Positions 53,073-61,087 of a stretch of 64,000 nt of DNA are shown piece by piece. Each line of letters starts with the position of its first letter. Within the stretch, counting starts at the first letter, position 1. Position numbers and translations under genes: made by a program. The stretch is from assembly GCA_020854775.1 (NCBI GenBank), contig JAHKLZ010000005.1, positions 183,736 to 247,735 of the forward strand, written 5' to 3'. The notes under the pieces are model-generated. The model worked only from the letters and a program-made list of their open reading frames with translations. It searched no databases and was not told where the DNA came from. Origin of the DNA: Candidatus Woesearchaeota archaeon. GTDB lineage: Archaea > Nanobdellota > Nanobdellia > Woesearchaeales > 21-14-0-10-32-9.

Positions 53073-53139
53073 TCAAAAGATTTATATAGATGTTTTATTT
53101 TTCAATAATCATAAAAAATATTAGGGAGATTAACAAAAA

Positions 53140-54114
53140 ATGACTTATGTTGATAATGTTCTAAGTTTGATTGGAAATACACCGATGGTTCCATTGAGAA
53201 AAATATTCTCAGATCAAGGACCTAATATCTTCGGAAAATTAGAATCTTTTAATTTAACTGGTAGCATGAAAGCCAGATCAGCTTTAGGCATGATTGAAGC
53301 CGCAGAAGAAAAAGGTGAATTAAGACCTGGTATGACTATTATAGAATCAACTTCTGGGAATCTAGGTTATGGTCTCGCAGCAATAGGTTCTCAAAAAGGA
53401 TATGAAGTCATATTAGTTATTGATCCTAAAACGGATTCTTTAAAAAGAAATATTCTTCAAGCATATGGCGCTAAATTAATCATTGTAGACAAACCAGATG
53501 AACAAGGCGCGTATCAACCTACTAGGATTCTTAAAGTGCGTGAGTTATTAAATGAAATTCCTAATTCTTGGACTCCTTGTCAATATCATAACGAAGATAA
53601 TTTTCGCGCGCATTATAAATCAACAGGACCTGAAATAATGAATGATTTAGAAGGTAAAGTAGATGTTTTAATTGGCGCTATTGGTACTTGTGGCCACTTA
53701 GGAGGCTCTGCGAAGTACATAAAGGAAAAAAATCCTGATTTAAGAGTTATAGGTATAGAGCCTGAAGGCTCTGTTATTTCAGGAGGGGAATACAAACCTT
53801 ATTTAATTCAAGGCCCTGGTTTAAGTATTATTCCTAAGAATTATGATCCTGATGTTATTTCAGAGATTCATAAAATTAGTGATTCTGATGCTTTTAGAGC
53901 AGCAAGAGATTTAGCTGTTAAAGAATCTATTTTATCAGGAGCTTCCGCAGGAAGTGTTATTCACGCAGCTAAGAATTTGTTTAATACTTTTAAGTCAGGC
54001 TCTAATGTTGTTTTGATTTTAGCCGATGATGGGTTTAGATACGGCACTAATTTTTATGATGATAATTATTTATCAACTCACGGAATTACGCCTTACAAAT
54101 ATTCTAAGGATTAG
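53140..54114 (+). CDS. PLP-dependent beta-synthase (cysteine synthase/SbnA-like)
   Basis: The 324-residue fold-type II enzyme has LTGSMKARSA with PLP lysine K44, STSGNLGYGLA at 70-80 for the substrate carboxylate, GAIGTCGHLGGSAKY for the cofactor phosphate, and SGASAGSVIHAAKNL at 266-280. The SMKARSA motif is closer to SbnA-type enzymes, which join phosphoserine with an amine, than to CysK (SVKDR). It would make a beta-substituted alanine. It starts a three-gene operon whose ATP-grasp gene begins 3 nt downstream. Codons are A-richer than usual on this strand. Confidence 0.88.
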   Translation: MTYVDNVLSLIGNTPMVPLRKIFSDQGPNIFGKLESFNLTGSMKARSALGMIEAAEEKGELRPGMTIIESTSGNLGYGLAAIGSQKGYEVILVIDPKTDSLKRNILQAYGAKLIIVDKPDEQGAYQPTRILKVRELLNEIPNSWTPCQYHNEDNFRAHYKSTGPEIMNDLEGKVDVLIGAIGTCGHLGGSAKYIKEKNPDLRVIGIEPEGSVISGGEYKPYLIQGPGLSIIPKNYDPDVISEIHKISDSDAFRAARDLAVKESILSGASAGSVIHAAKNLFNTFKSGSNVVLILADDGFRYGTNFYDDNYLSTHGITPYKYSKD

Positions 54115-54117
54115 AAA

Positions 54118-55338
54118 ATGAAGACTTATAAATTTAGGGATTTGATAGATGCTGACATAGCTGTTTATGCTGTTGATTTTTTATCTCAACCAGATACCAC
54201 TCTTGTTAAAAGAAAGCCTTTTGTTTCTAAAAAAACTGAAAGAGTTTTACCAATGGCTAAAACTTCAGACATAGTCATTGTGACTGAATCAGTTAATAAG
54301 CAATATTATGAATGGCTTCGTTCTGTTGATTTAGGCACTGATAATATTTTTGAATTAAATGCTTCTAAAGGAACTCCTTTGATGACCGCCATAATTAACA
54401 ACTCTAATATCAATTCTTTAAAAAATTACATTCATAGTTTTTATGGAACTAAAAAATTTGTTCCGTTAATGACTGTTAATGATGAACCTTTGGTTGCGCA
54501 TAGTTTAGATTTGGAATTGTTAGGAGGCAATCCTGTTACCACGCTTAAATATTATAATAAAAGTTCTTTTAAAGAAGTTGTAGCTAAAGCTAATTTGCCT
54601 GTTTTGAGAAGTGAATTAATTTATTCTAATAATGATTTTGATTCTTTGCTTAAAAATTATGTTAATGATTTTGGTTCTTTAATAGTTAAACCTGTTTCTG
54701 CTTCTGCAGGAGGAGATACTTATTTTGTTGATAAAAATAATATTAAAAAAATTGTTTCTTTAATTTCTAATAAAGGTGATTTTTTAGCTGAAGAATATTT
54801 CAATAAAGATTTTGAAACAAATGATCAATGGTTTATTGATAAACGCGGCGATATTTATTTTCTTGGTTTTTCTAAGCAAATCATAGTTAATAATTCTCAT
54901 ATTGGTAATGATTATAGCATTCATAATAAAGATGGTTTGTCTTCTTTAGAATCTTCTTTAGTTGTTGCTAATTTGATGAAAAATGAAGGATATGTTGGTG
55001 TTTTTGGTTTGGATTATTTGCATAATGATTTTTCTCATTTTTTAATTGAGAATAATGCTCGTTTTAATGGATCTACATTTACTAGAGGAATTATTGATAG
55101 AACAGGCAAGGATTTTTCTACTTGGAAAACTCGTGCAATTAAGACTAATCCTATGACTTTTAATGAATTGAAAGATTTAACTAAAGATGTTCTTTATACT
55201 GGTTCTGATGCCGATGCTAGTTTTATTCCTTATGATATTTCTCTTTTAGATACTAATGGTTCTTTTATTGGTTTATTTGTTGGTTCTAATTCTGAATCGA
55301 TAAATTTATTATATAATGATGTGAGTTCAAGATTATGA
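54118..55338 (+). CDS. ATP-grasp ligase of unknown substrate
   Basis: The 406-residue protein has the ATP-grasp pattern: LIVKPVSASAGGDTYFV supplies the lysine and glycine-rich loop, DFLAEEYFNKDF the adenine-side acid, and HFLIENNARFNGSTF the metal-binding E-x-N. The N-terminal 150 residues form its substrate domain. ATP-grasp ligases activate a carboxylate as acyl-phosphate and join it to an amine or thiol. Its position between a PLP synthase and an M20 hydrolase implies it ligates an amino-acid-like product. No match to LysX/ArgX or DdaF motifs is visible to me. Confidence 0.8.
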   Translation: MKTYKFRDLIDADIAVYAVDFLSQPDTTLVKRKPFVSKKTERVLPMAKTSDIVIVTESVNKQYYEWLRSVDLGTDNIFELNASKGTPLMTAIINNSNINSLKNYIHSFYGTKKFVPLMTVNDEPLVAHSLDLELLGGNPVTTLKYYNKSSFKEVVAKANLPVLRSELIYSNNDFDSLLKNYVNDFGSLIVKPVSASAGGDTYFVDKNNIKKIVSLISNKGDFLAEEYFNKDFETNDQWFIDKRGDIYFLGFSKQIIVNNSHIGNDYSIHNKDGLSSLESSLVVANLMKNEGYVGVFGLDYLHNDFSHFLIENNARFNGSTFTRGIIDRTGKDFSTWKTRAIKTNPMTFNELKDLTKDVLYTGSDADASFIPYDISLLDTNGSFIGLFVGSNSESINLLYNDVSSRL

Positions 55339-56459
55339 TTTCGAATATTACTAAGGAAAAAAAAGAATTTTATATTAATTTATTAGCTGAAATAGTTTCT
55401 AAGAAATCCGTGCTGAAAGATGAGTATTTAGTCGCTGATGTTATTAAAGATTTTTTAAATTCTATTAATGTTAGTTATGATGTTCATTTTTTGGATGAGC
55501 AACGTCCTAATGTTATTGCTAAGATTGGTTCTGGTAAGAAAAAGCTTCTTTTAGTTTGTCATATGGATGTTGTTGAAGGTAGTGGCGTGTGGGAGTTTGA
55601 TCCTTTTGTTCTTTCTGAACAAAATGGGAAGCTTATCGGGCGAGGTGTTGCTGATAATAAAGGTCCTTTAGTTTCTTTATTAATTTTAATTGATAGTCTT
55701 AAAAGTGAAAACTTTGATGGTGAATTGCAAATTCTTTTTGCTTCTGATGAGGAAAAAAGTGGTCCTAATGGTTTGAAATATCTTTTACGTGAAGATCTTA
55801 TTCATGCTGATTTTGCTATTGTTGCTGATACCCCTGGTGAGTTTAATAAAATAATGGTTGCTGAAAGAGGTAGTTTAAATGTTGGTGTGATTGCTAAAGG
55901 TAAACAAGTTCATAGCGCTTATACTCATCTAGATGGTGATAATCCTATTGATAAAATGGCTAGTTTTATTGTTAAGCTTTCTAGTTATGAATTGAATCAT
56001 GATCCTCATAAGTATCTTACACCGCCTTCTTTATCTTTTGTTAAAATAAATGGTGGTTTTGCTAATAATGTTGTTCCGAGTGTTTGTGAAGCAACTATTA
56101 ATATTAGGTATGTTGTTAATCAAAGCGTTGATGAAATTCTTTCTGAATTGAAAGATATTGCAGGAGATAATTTTGAATTTAGAGTTAAATCATATACTGT
56201 TCCTTCTGAAGTTAATGAGGATCATGAAAGTATTTCTTTGCTTAGATCTGTTGCTCAAAAACATGGTTTTAATCCTATTCTTACTGGTCTTGATAGTGGA
56301 ACTGATTGTAAGAAACTTGTTCATGCAGGTATTCCTGCTGTTGGTTATTGTTTTCCTAAGGAAGGTGTGGCTCATCAAGTTAATGAGTGGATATGGGAAG
56401 AAGACTTGTTCATTTATGCTGATTTAATGAAAGATTTTGTTATTGAATTTTTTAAATAA
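55335..56459 (+). CDS. M20-family metallohydrolase
   Basis: The 374-residue enzyme has HMDVV at 76-80 and the second zinc site GRGVADNKGP (102-111). FASDEEKSGPNG at 135-146 carries the catalytic Glu. The dimerisation domain follows, then GLDSGTDCKKLVHAG and GVAHQVNEW with the last His. M20 enzymes remove acyl or amino groups, e.g. ArgE, DapE, LysK. It overlaps the ATP-grasp gene by ATGA, so translation is coupled. Possible jobs are deprotection, or trimming of an acyl or peptide tag from the pathway product. Confidence 0.93.
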   Translation: MISNITKEKKEFYINLLAEIVSKKSVLKDEYLVADVIKDFLNSINVSYDVHFLDEQRPNVIAKIGSGKKKLLLVCHMDVVEGSGVWEFDPFVLSEQNGKLIGRGVADNKGPLVSLLILIDSLKSENFDGELQILFASDEEKSGPNGLKYLLREDLIHADFAIVADTPGEFNKIMVAERGSLNVGVIAKGKQVHSAYTHLDGDNPIDKMASFIVKLSSYELNHDPHKYLTPPSLSFVKINGGFANNVVPSVCEATINIRYVVNQSVDEILSELKDIAGDNFEFRVKSYTVPSEVNEDHESISLLRSVAQKHGFNPILTGLDSGTDCKKLVHAGIPAVGYCFPKEGVAHQVNEWIWEEDLFIYADLMKDFVIEFFK

Positions 56460-56472
56460 ATAAAAGTTAATA

Positions 56473-56490
56473 TTTTTAAATAAGTTATTT
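56473..56490 (+). promoter_or_regulatory. TATA-like box shared with the 52.3 kb promoter
   Basis: TTTTTAAATAAGTTATTT here is identical over 18 nt to 52282-52299. The phosphoesterase ATG lies about 26 nt behind the central TTAAAT, a leaderless spacing. Confidence 0.5.
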
Positions 56491-56503
56491 AATCTGTTTT
56501 GTT

Positions 56504-57091
56504 ATGAAAGTTTTATTGTGTTCTGATATTCATAATCCTCGTAAGGATCTTGTTTTGCTTCGTGAGAAATCAGAGGATGTTGACTTCGTTGTTTGTGCGG
56601 GTGACTTCACTAATTGGGGTAGTGGTTTGGTTAGTACTTTGAGGGAGATGAATTCTTGGGGTAAGTCCGTGTTTGTTGTTCATGGTAATCACGAGGATGA
56701 GTCAGAGGTTCGTAGGGTTTGTAAGTCTTTAGAGAACGTTGTTTTTTTTCATAGGGATGTTGTTGATTTTAATGGTTTTCAGTTAGTTGGTTGGGGTGGT
56801 GGTGGTTTTTCTTTGCAGGATAAAGATTTTGAGCGTTTTGTTTCTGGTTTGAATATTAGTGATTTTTCTCGTGTGATTCTTGTGACTCATGCTCCTCCTT
56901 TTGAGACGTGTCTTGATGAAATTCAGAAAGGTGTTTTTGTTGGTAATGATAGTATTAAGAGATTTGTTTTGAGTAGTAAGCCTTTGGTTGTTGTTTCTGG
57001 TCATATTCATGAGACTTCTGGTTTGGTTTGTAATCTTGATGGTGTTCTTCTTATTAATCCCGGGCCTGAGGGTGTAATTGTAGAATTATGA
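56504..57091 (+). CDS. metallophosphoesterase
   Basis: The 195-residue calcineurin-like enzyme has LLCSDIHN, FVVCAGDFTNWG, VVHGNHEDES, LVTHAPPFE and VSGHIHETSG, which provide the two-metal ligands. It belongs to the small YfcE/MJ0936-like group with phosphodiesterase activity. It overlaps the end of the convergent cobalamin adenosyltransferase gene by 6 nt. The natural substrate is unknown. Confidence 0.93.
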   Translation: MKVLLCSDIHNPRKDLVLLREKSEDVDFVVCAGDFTNWGSGLVSTLREMNSWGKSVFVVHGNHEDESEVRRVCKSLENVVFFHRDVVDFNGFQLVGWGGGGFSLQDKDFERFVSGLNISDFSRVILVTHAPPFETCLDEIQKGVFVGNDSIKRFVLSSKPLVVVSGHIHETSGLVCNLDGVLLINPGPEGVIVEL

Positions 57092-57583
57092 TTTTTCTTC
57101 TTTGCATGCTAACGCGTATAATAAATCGGATAATCTGTTTATGTATTTGTATATTTCTGGTCTGATTTTGTTTTCTAGTAGTTGTTTTGTTAGCATTGTT
57201 TCTAGTTCACGGGTTCTTACTCTGGCTTCGTTTATTCGCGTGGATGTTTCTTTGGTGAATCTTATGAAGTATGTGTTTTCTGGGTGGTGATTATCTATGT
57301 GTTGTTCTAGTTCTGTTATGTCTTGTTCTGTTATTGGTTTTTTTATTATTTCTGAGAGTCCTTGGTTGCTTATTTCTCCTACTGTTTGCCAGAGTTTTTC
57401 TTGTATTTTTTGAATTATTTTTTTTATTTCTTGGTTCGTTATTATCACGTTTGTTGAGTCTAGTGCGCTTTGTAATGAGTCTATTTTTCCTGTTATGAGT
57501 ATTATTTCATGGTTCTTTGGGATTTTGTTTCCTTTTAGTGTGGATGCGTATCCTTGGTCTCCTTTTTTTGTGTATATTACCAT
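57086..57583 (-). CDS. PduO-type cob(I)alamin adenosyltransferase
   Basis: The 165-residue protein starts with VIYTKKGDQGYASTLKG, has ITGKIDSLQSALD and the C-terminal ATP/cobalamin motif RVRTRELETML and YKYINRLSDLLYALA. It converts cob(I)alamin to adenosylcobalamin. No B12-dependent enzyme is visible in this window. The T-D-x-G-x-T start of the usual family is changed to K-K-G-D-Q-G-Y, which could affect activity. Length is slightly short. Confidence 0.88.
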   Translation of the reverse strand: MVIYTKKGDQGYASTLKGNKIPKNHEIILITGKIDSLQSALDSTNVIITNQEIKKIIQKIQEKLWQTVGEISNQGLSEIIKKPITEQDITELEQHIDNHHPENTYFIRFTKETSTRINEARVRTRELETMLTKQLLENKIRPEIYKYINRLSDLLYALACKEEKS

Positions 57584-57662
57584 GTTGTTTTTAGAAATGT
57601 GTTGTTGTTTTTTTAGTTTGTGTTTTTATTGAATAAGTAAATTAAAAAAAGGTTGAAAGAAA

Positions 57663-57878
57663 TTATTTCTTTTCCATATATCCGCATTTTCCGCATGAGG
57701 AGCGGTCTTTGTGGTTCGCCATGAATGTTCCTGGTCCGCATTTTGGGCAAAATTTGTTTTTTCTTTTTGCGTCTTCTCCTGCGACTTCGTATACTTTATG
57801 TATTTTTTGAGTTTCTTTTTTTGCTTTTTCTTTTGTTTGTTTTGGTGCTGGTTTTCCGCCTTTCTTTTTTGCTGCCAT
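57663..57878 (-). CDS. rps27ae: small ribosomal subunit protein eS31 (S27ae)
   Basis: The 71-residue protein has a Lys-rich N-terminus and the zinc ribbon [28 protein letters not shown]. It belongs to the small subunit. It follows eS24 with a 19-nt gap, the standard archaeal order with Spt4, Rpo7 and a PIN-domain gene upstream. The N-terminal extension of about 40 residues is longer than in most archaea, where the protein has about 55-65 residues. Confidence 0.95.
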   Translation of the reverse strand: MAAKKKGGKPAPKQTKEKAKKETQKIHKVYEVAGEDAKRKNKFCPKCGPGTFMANHKDRSSCGKCGYMEKK

Positions 57879-57897
57879 TTTTTTATTCCTCTATGAA

Positions 57898-58248
57898 TTA
57901 TTCTTTTTTATCTTCTGATTCTTCTTCGGGTTTCGGTGATTCTTGTTTTTCTTCTGTTTCTTCTTTTTTCTCTGCTTTAGGCGTATTTTTTTCTATGACT
58001 TTTGAGTATTCTATTTTTTTTAGTGTTTCTTCATCTTTGTACGCGTAAGCCGTGATTTTTGCTGTTCTTTTTCCGTAATCCGTTAATATTTTTTTTAGTA
58101 TTAGCAATTCTTCTTTGTTTTTTGTTTTTTTTGCTATTTCTTTTTTTAAGTCTAATCTTTTTGGTGTTGATTTTTCGAATGTCACTTCTAGTGTTATTTC
58201 TTTTCTTGGTATTATTGCTTGTTTTTCATTTATTATTTTGATGTCCAT
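57898..58248 (-). CDS. rps24e: small ribosomal subunit protein eS24
   Basis: The 116-residue protein has the eS24 RNA-binding core, TLEVTFEKSTPKRLDLKKEIAKK followed by YGKRTAKITAYAYKDEETLKKIE, and a disordered charged tail (Glu/Lys/Pro, about 25 residues). It is part of the small ribosomal subunit. It sits between Spt4-like and eS31 genes in a conserved archaeal cluster. Confidence 0.93.
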   Translation of the reverse strand: MDIKIINEKQAIIPRKEITLEVTFEKSTPKRLDLKKEIAKKTKNKEELLILKKILTDYGKRTAKITAYAYKDEETLKKIEYSKVIEKNTPKAEKKEETEEKQESPKPEEESEDKKE

Positions 58249-58255
58249 TTTTTAT

Positions 58256-58450
58256 CTACCTTACTTTTATTGCGTATTCTCCTTGTTCTTCTAAGCCCAT
58301 TATTTTTGCTATTTCTGATTTTTCAGGGTTTACCACGTATATTCTTCCTTGCCAGTTAGTTGATGTTCCTGCTGACACTTTGTGTTCTTTGAAGTTAGGA
58401 TCGTCTAAGAATTTCTTGGTTTTTTTGCATACTTCTCTTTTTACTGCCAT
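58256..58450 (-). CDS. Spt4-like transcription elongation factor without zinc ribbon
   Basis: The 64-residue product ends with WQGRIYVVNPEKSEIAKIMGLEEQGEYAIKVR, the C-terminal half of archaeal Spt4 (RpoE double prime), in its usual place between eS24 and Rpo7. The expected four zinc-binding Cys at the N-terminus are absent; only one Cys (VCKK) remains. Spt4 pairs with Spt5/NusG on RNA polymerase. The missing zinc ribbon should weaken or replace metal-dependent folding, yet the Spt5-facing half is preserved. Confidence 0.85.
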   Translation of the reverse strand: MAVKREVCKKTKKFLDDPNFKEHKVSAGTSTNWQGRIYVVNPEKSEIAKIMGLEEQGEYAIKVR

Positions 58451-58456
58451 GTTTAT

Positions 58457-59017
58457 TCACCTTTCTTGGTTGTTTTTGTTTTTTTTGGGTTCTTCTTTGT
58501 TCCATTCGTCTTTTCCTAGGCCGTCTTGTCTCATTGTGAGTCCTATTTTAGGGTTAGATACGTCTTTGTAAGATATGCTTATTATTCTTGCTTTGCATAA
58601 GTCTCCTACTTTTAGTACGCGTTTAGTTTCTTTTCCTAGTAATGTTTTTTCTTTGTTAAAGCTTACGAAGTCGTTCATTGTTTGACTTATGTGTATCATT
58701 CCTTCTGCAGGTCCTATGTTTATGAATGCTCCGAAGTCAGCTATGTCTTTTATTGTTCCTAGTATTACTTCTTGCATTTCTGGAATGAATGTTATTAGTG
58801 AAAATTCTGTTTCATAAAACGTTGCTCCGTCTCCAGGTATTATTGTTCCGTCTTCTATGTTTTCTACACCTAGCACGTCTATTACTATTCCTAGTTCTTC
58901 TGATATGTGTCCTTCATATTTTGATTTTATTTCTACTATCATTGCTTCTTCTAGGTCAGTAGCAAATTTGTCAGGTGCTATTCTTATGAAATCTTTTACT
59001 TTTATTTTATAAAACAT
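58457..59017 (-). CDS. rpo7: RNA polymerase subunit Rpo7 (RpoE prime)
   Basis: The 186-residue protein has the N-terminal tip domain, KVKDFIRIAPDKFATDLEEA, and a C-terminal S1/OB domain VILGTIKDIADFGAFINIGPAEGMIHIS. It forms the stalk of archaeal RNA polymerase with Rpo4 and binds exiting RNA. A basic C-terminal tail follows. Its gene is 6 nt from the Spt4 gene, as is typical in archaea. Confidence 0.96.
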   Translation of the reverse strand: MFYKIKVKDFIRIAPDKFATDLEEAMIVEIKSKYEGHISEELGIVIDVLGVENIEDGTIIPGDGATFYETEFSLITFIPEMQEVILGTIKDIADFGAFINIGPAEGMIHISQTMNDFVSFNKEKTLLGKETKRVLKVGDLCKARIISISYKDVSNPKIGLTMRQDGLGKDEWNKEEPKKNKNNQER

Positions 59018-59025
59018 TTAGTTTT

Positions 59026-59439
59026 TCACCCCATTTCCAGGTATTTTTTTTGTCTAAGTTTGATTATGCGAGCTGGTATTTTTTTTATTCTGTTTCTTAA
59101 GTCTTTGTCTTGCGTCGCGATGATTGTTTTTGGATTTTGTGCAGTATACTCGATTATAGAATCGTCTGCGTACTCAGTGAAGGAACTTCTGATTGTTTTT
59201 AAGTTTTTTTGTTTTATAAGTATTAATGCGAGTTTAGCGTTTAGTCCTTGTTTTTGTTTGGCTGTTTCTTTTAGGATGTTTTCTAATTCGTGTATCGTGG
59301 ATTCCATAACGCATAATTCGTAGGGTTCTTGAATTATTTTATCTATTTCTGTGAATACATCTATGCCTAGTTCTCCTGGTATGAATAAGAAATTGGTGTC
59401 TAGTATGACTTTGGTTTTCTTTTTTAATAAATCTAGCAT
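59026..59439 (-). CDS. PIN-domain ribonuclease, Fcf1-like
   Basis: The 137-residue protein has ILDTNFLFIPGELGIDVFTEI, then MESTIHELENI, DDSIIEYTAQN and ATQDKDLRNRI, supplying the four acidic metal-binding residues of a PIN nuclease. The FIPGELGIDVFTEI signature is that of the archaeal Fcf1/Utp24-like group implicated in rRNA processing. It heads the conserved cluster PIN-Rpo7-Spt4-eS24-eS31. The mRNA probably starts here. Confidence 0.9.
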   Translation of the reverse strand: MLDLLKKKTKVILDTNFLFIPGELGIDVFTEIDKIIQEPYELCVMESTIHELENILKETAKQKQGLNAKLALILIKQKNLKTIRSSFTEYADDSIIEYTAQNPKTIIATQDKDLRNRIKKIPARIIKLRQKKYLEMG

Positions 59440-59503
59440 GTTATTAGTTTTTTTTGTTGATTTATAATAATTTTTATAATTAGTAAGGTTTTTCTTGTTT
59501 TTT

Positions 59504-59962
59504 ATGAGGATTTGGAGTGTTCATCCTAGGTTTTTGGATTCTAAAGGATTGGTGGCTTGTTGGCGTGAGACTTTGTTGGCTAAGCACGTTTTAGAGGGTA
59601 AGACTAAGGGTTATAAGAATCATCCTCAGCTTATTAGGTTTAAGAATTGTGATTATTCTTTGGGAGTTATTAATTCTTATTTGTATTATTTGTTCTTGGA
59701 ATCTGAGAGGCGAGGTTTTAATTTTGATATTTCTAAGTTTGAAAGGGTTTGCAAAGATTATTCTGGTTTAATTTTTCTTAATAGGGATCAATTATTATTT
59801 GAATTTGAGCATTTGTATAAGAAAATCTTGTTTAGGAGTCCTTCTGAGCTTAGTTTTTCTTTGGAAGAACTTGAAAAGTTAAGTTTGTTGGATTTGCAAA
59901 GTTTTTCTCATCCTTTGTTTGTTTTGATAGAAGGTCGTGTTGAGTCTTGGGAAATTGTTTGA
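59504..59962 (+). CDS. pyrimidine dimer DNA glycosylase (PF03013-like)
   Basis: ATG 59504 is the better start (152 residues). The N-terminus MRIWSVHPRFLDSKGLVACWRETLLAKHVL and TKGYKNHPQLIRFK match the T4 endonuclease V-related bacterial family of pyrimidine-dimer glycosylases (Pyr_excise), and RRGFNFDISKF follows. These remove UV-damaged bases and cut the abasic site. A good match in the first 60 residues; the C-terminal half is more variable. Divergent from the PIN gene. Confidence 0.85.
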   Translation: MRIWSVHPRFLDSKGLVACWRETLLAKHVLEGKTKGYKNHPQLIRFKNCDYSLGVINSYLYYLFLESERRGFNFDISKFERVCKDYSGLIFLNRDQLLFEFEHLYKKILFRSPSELSFSLEELEKLSLLDLQSFSHPLFVLIEGRVESWEIV

Positions 59963-59975
59963 TTTTTTTGTTGTT

Positions 59976-60995
59976 TTATTTTATTATTATGTTTTCTTTT
60001 GGTGTGTCTGTATTGTATTCTTGTTTTTCTTGGAAGAATGCTTCGAAGTCTATCCAGGTTTTCCATTTTCCTCGTATTTTGTGTTTTATGTGTGTTAATA
60101 GTGCTACTCTTGATGGTTTATGGTCTGACATTAATTCGTAGTTAGGTAAGTGTTTTTGTATTTGTTCTGTGAATTTCATTGTTTCGGTGTGTGTCGGCAT
60201 GTTTTCTTTTTTTAGTCTTTCTTTAGATGCGCCTATGAACATGTATGATTTTACTTCTACGAAGTCTGGTTCTGCTTTTTTTATGAGTTCTGCGTATTTT
60301 TCTGGGTTTTTATCATTCATTCCTTTGATTAATGTTATCCTGATGCATGTTCTGTATTTTTTTTCTTTTAGTTCTTCTAGGCTTTTTAGTAGTCTTTCCC
60401 AGTAATCTGTGAATAATGGTTTTCCTGTTTCTCGTAGTGTTTCTTTGTCTGCTCCGTCCACGCTTAGATATAGTTGTGTTATTCTTCCTAGTTTTTTTAT
60501 GCTTTCTGGGTTTTGTCCGTTTGTTACTAGGAATGTTGATATTCTTTGTTTATGCATTTCTTGTATTAATTCGTTTACTTTGGGATAGTTTATTGGTTCT
60601 CCTGTCAGTGATAGTGCTGCGTGTTTGATTTTTTTTGATTCTTTTAATGCTTTTTTGTCTGTTTTGTCGTTTCCGAAGAATCCTATTAGTAGTTTATGAT
60701 GTGCTTCTTTTGCTTCTTCTAGTACTTTGTTTGGTTCGTCTATGTTCCATATCCAATCTTTTGATACTGGTGATTTGTAGTCTCTCCAGCAAAATACGCA
60801 TCTGTTCGCACAGCTCATGCTAGTCGTCATTTGTAAGCATTGATGCGTGTTTATTCCGTAGAATTTGTGTTTGTAACAAGTTCCTTTTCCCAGTATTGTT
60901 TTCTTTGTCCATCCGCATATTTTGACTGCGCTGTGACTTCCTGCGGTTCTGTATCCTTGTTTTTCTAGGTTTTTTTTGATTTCCTTAGTTATCAT
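59976..60995 (-). CDS. taw1: tRNA-4-demethylwyosine synthase (TYW1/Taw1), radical SAM
   Basis: The start MITKEIKKNLEKQGYR (ATG 60995) is preferred to one 9 nt earlier. The 339-residue enzyme has the radical SAM motif CANRCVFC, with AVKICGW and THQCLQM supplying second-cluster cysteines. ALSLTGEPINYPKVNELI and TFLVTNGQNPESI follow. It condenses N1-methylguanosine-37 of tRNA-Phe with pyruvate-derived carbons to form 4-demethylwyosine. Length and motifs are full. Divergent from a GH15 gene. Confidence 0.96.
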   Translation of the reverse strand: MITKEIKKNLEKQGYRTAGSHSAVKICGWTKKTILGKGTCYKHKFYGINTHQCLQMTTSMSCANRCVFCWRDYKSPVSKDWIWNIDEPNKVLEEAKEAHHKLLIGFFGNDKTDKKALKESKKIKHAALSLTGEPINYPKVNELIQEMHKQRISTFLVTNGQNPESIKKLGRITQLYLSVDGADKETLRETGKPLFTDYWERLLKSLEELKEKKYRTCIRITLIKGMNDKNPEKYAELIKKAEPDFVEVKSYMFIGASKERLKKENMPTHTETMKFTEQIQKHLPNYELMSDHKPSRVALLTHIKHKIRGKWKTWIDFEAFFQEKQEYNTDTPKENIIIK

Positions 60996-61087
60996 GTCTT
61001 GCATTGTTTTTAGTATTCTTTTGTTTAATAAAAAGTTGGTGTTTTTTACCCGTAAATTTTATAAGTATTAGTTTCTTTAGTTTTTTT

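Larger units (their letters stand above)
52823..53139. promoter_or_regulatory. 317-nt divergent regulatory region
   Basis: There is no gene here. On the minus-strand side, TTTATATATTAG serves the gene at 52.8 kb, behind GTATAC repeats (52866-52871 and 52878-52883). The middle is A/T runs without open frames of note. On the plus-strand side are the 18-bp palindrome (53055-53072), TTTATATA (53081-53088) and the ribosome-binding site GGGAGAT before the PLP-enzyme gene. Confidence 0.6.
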
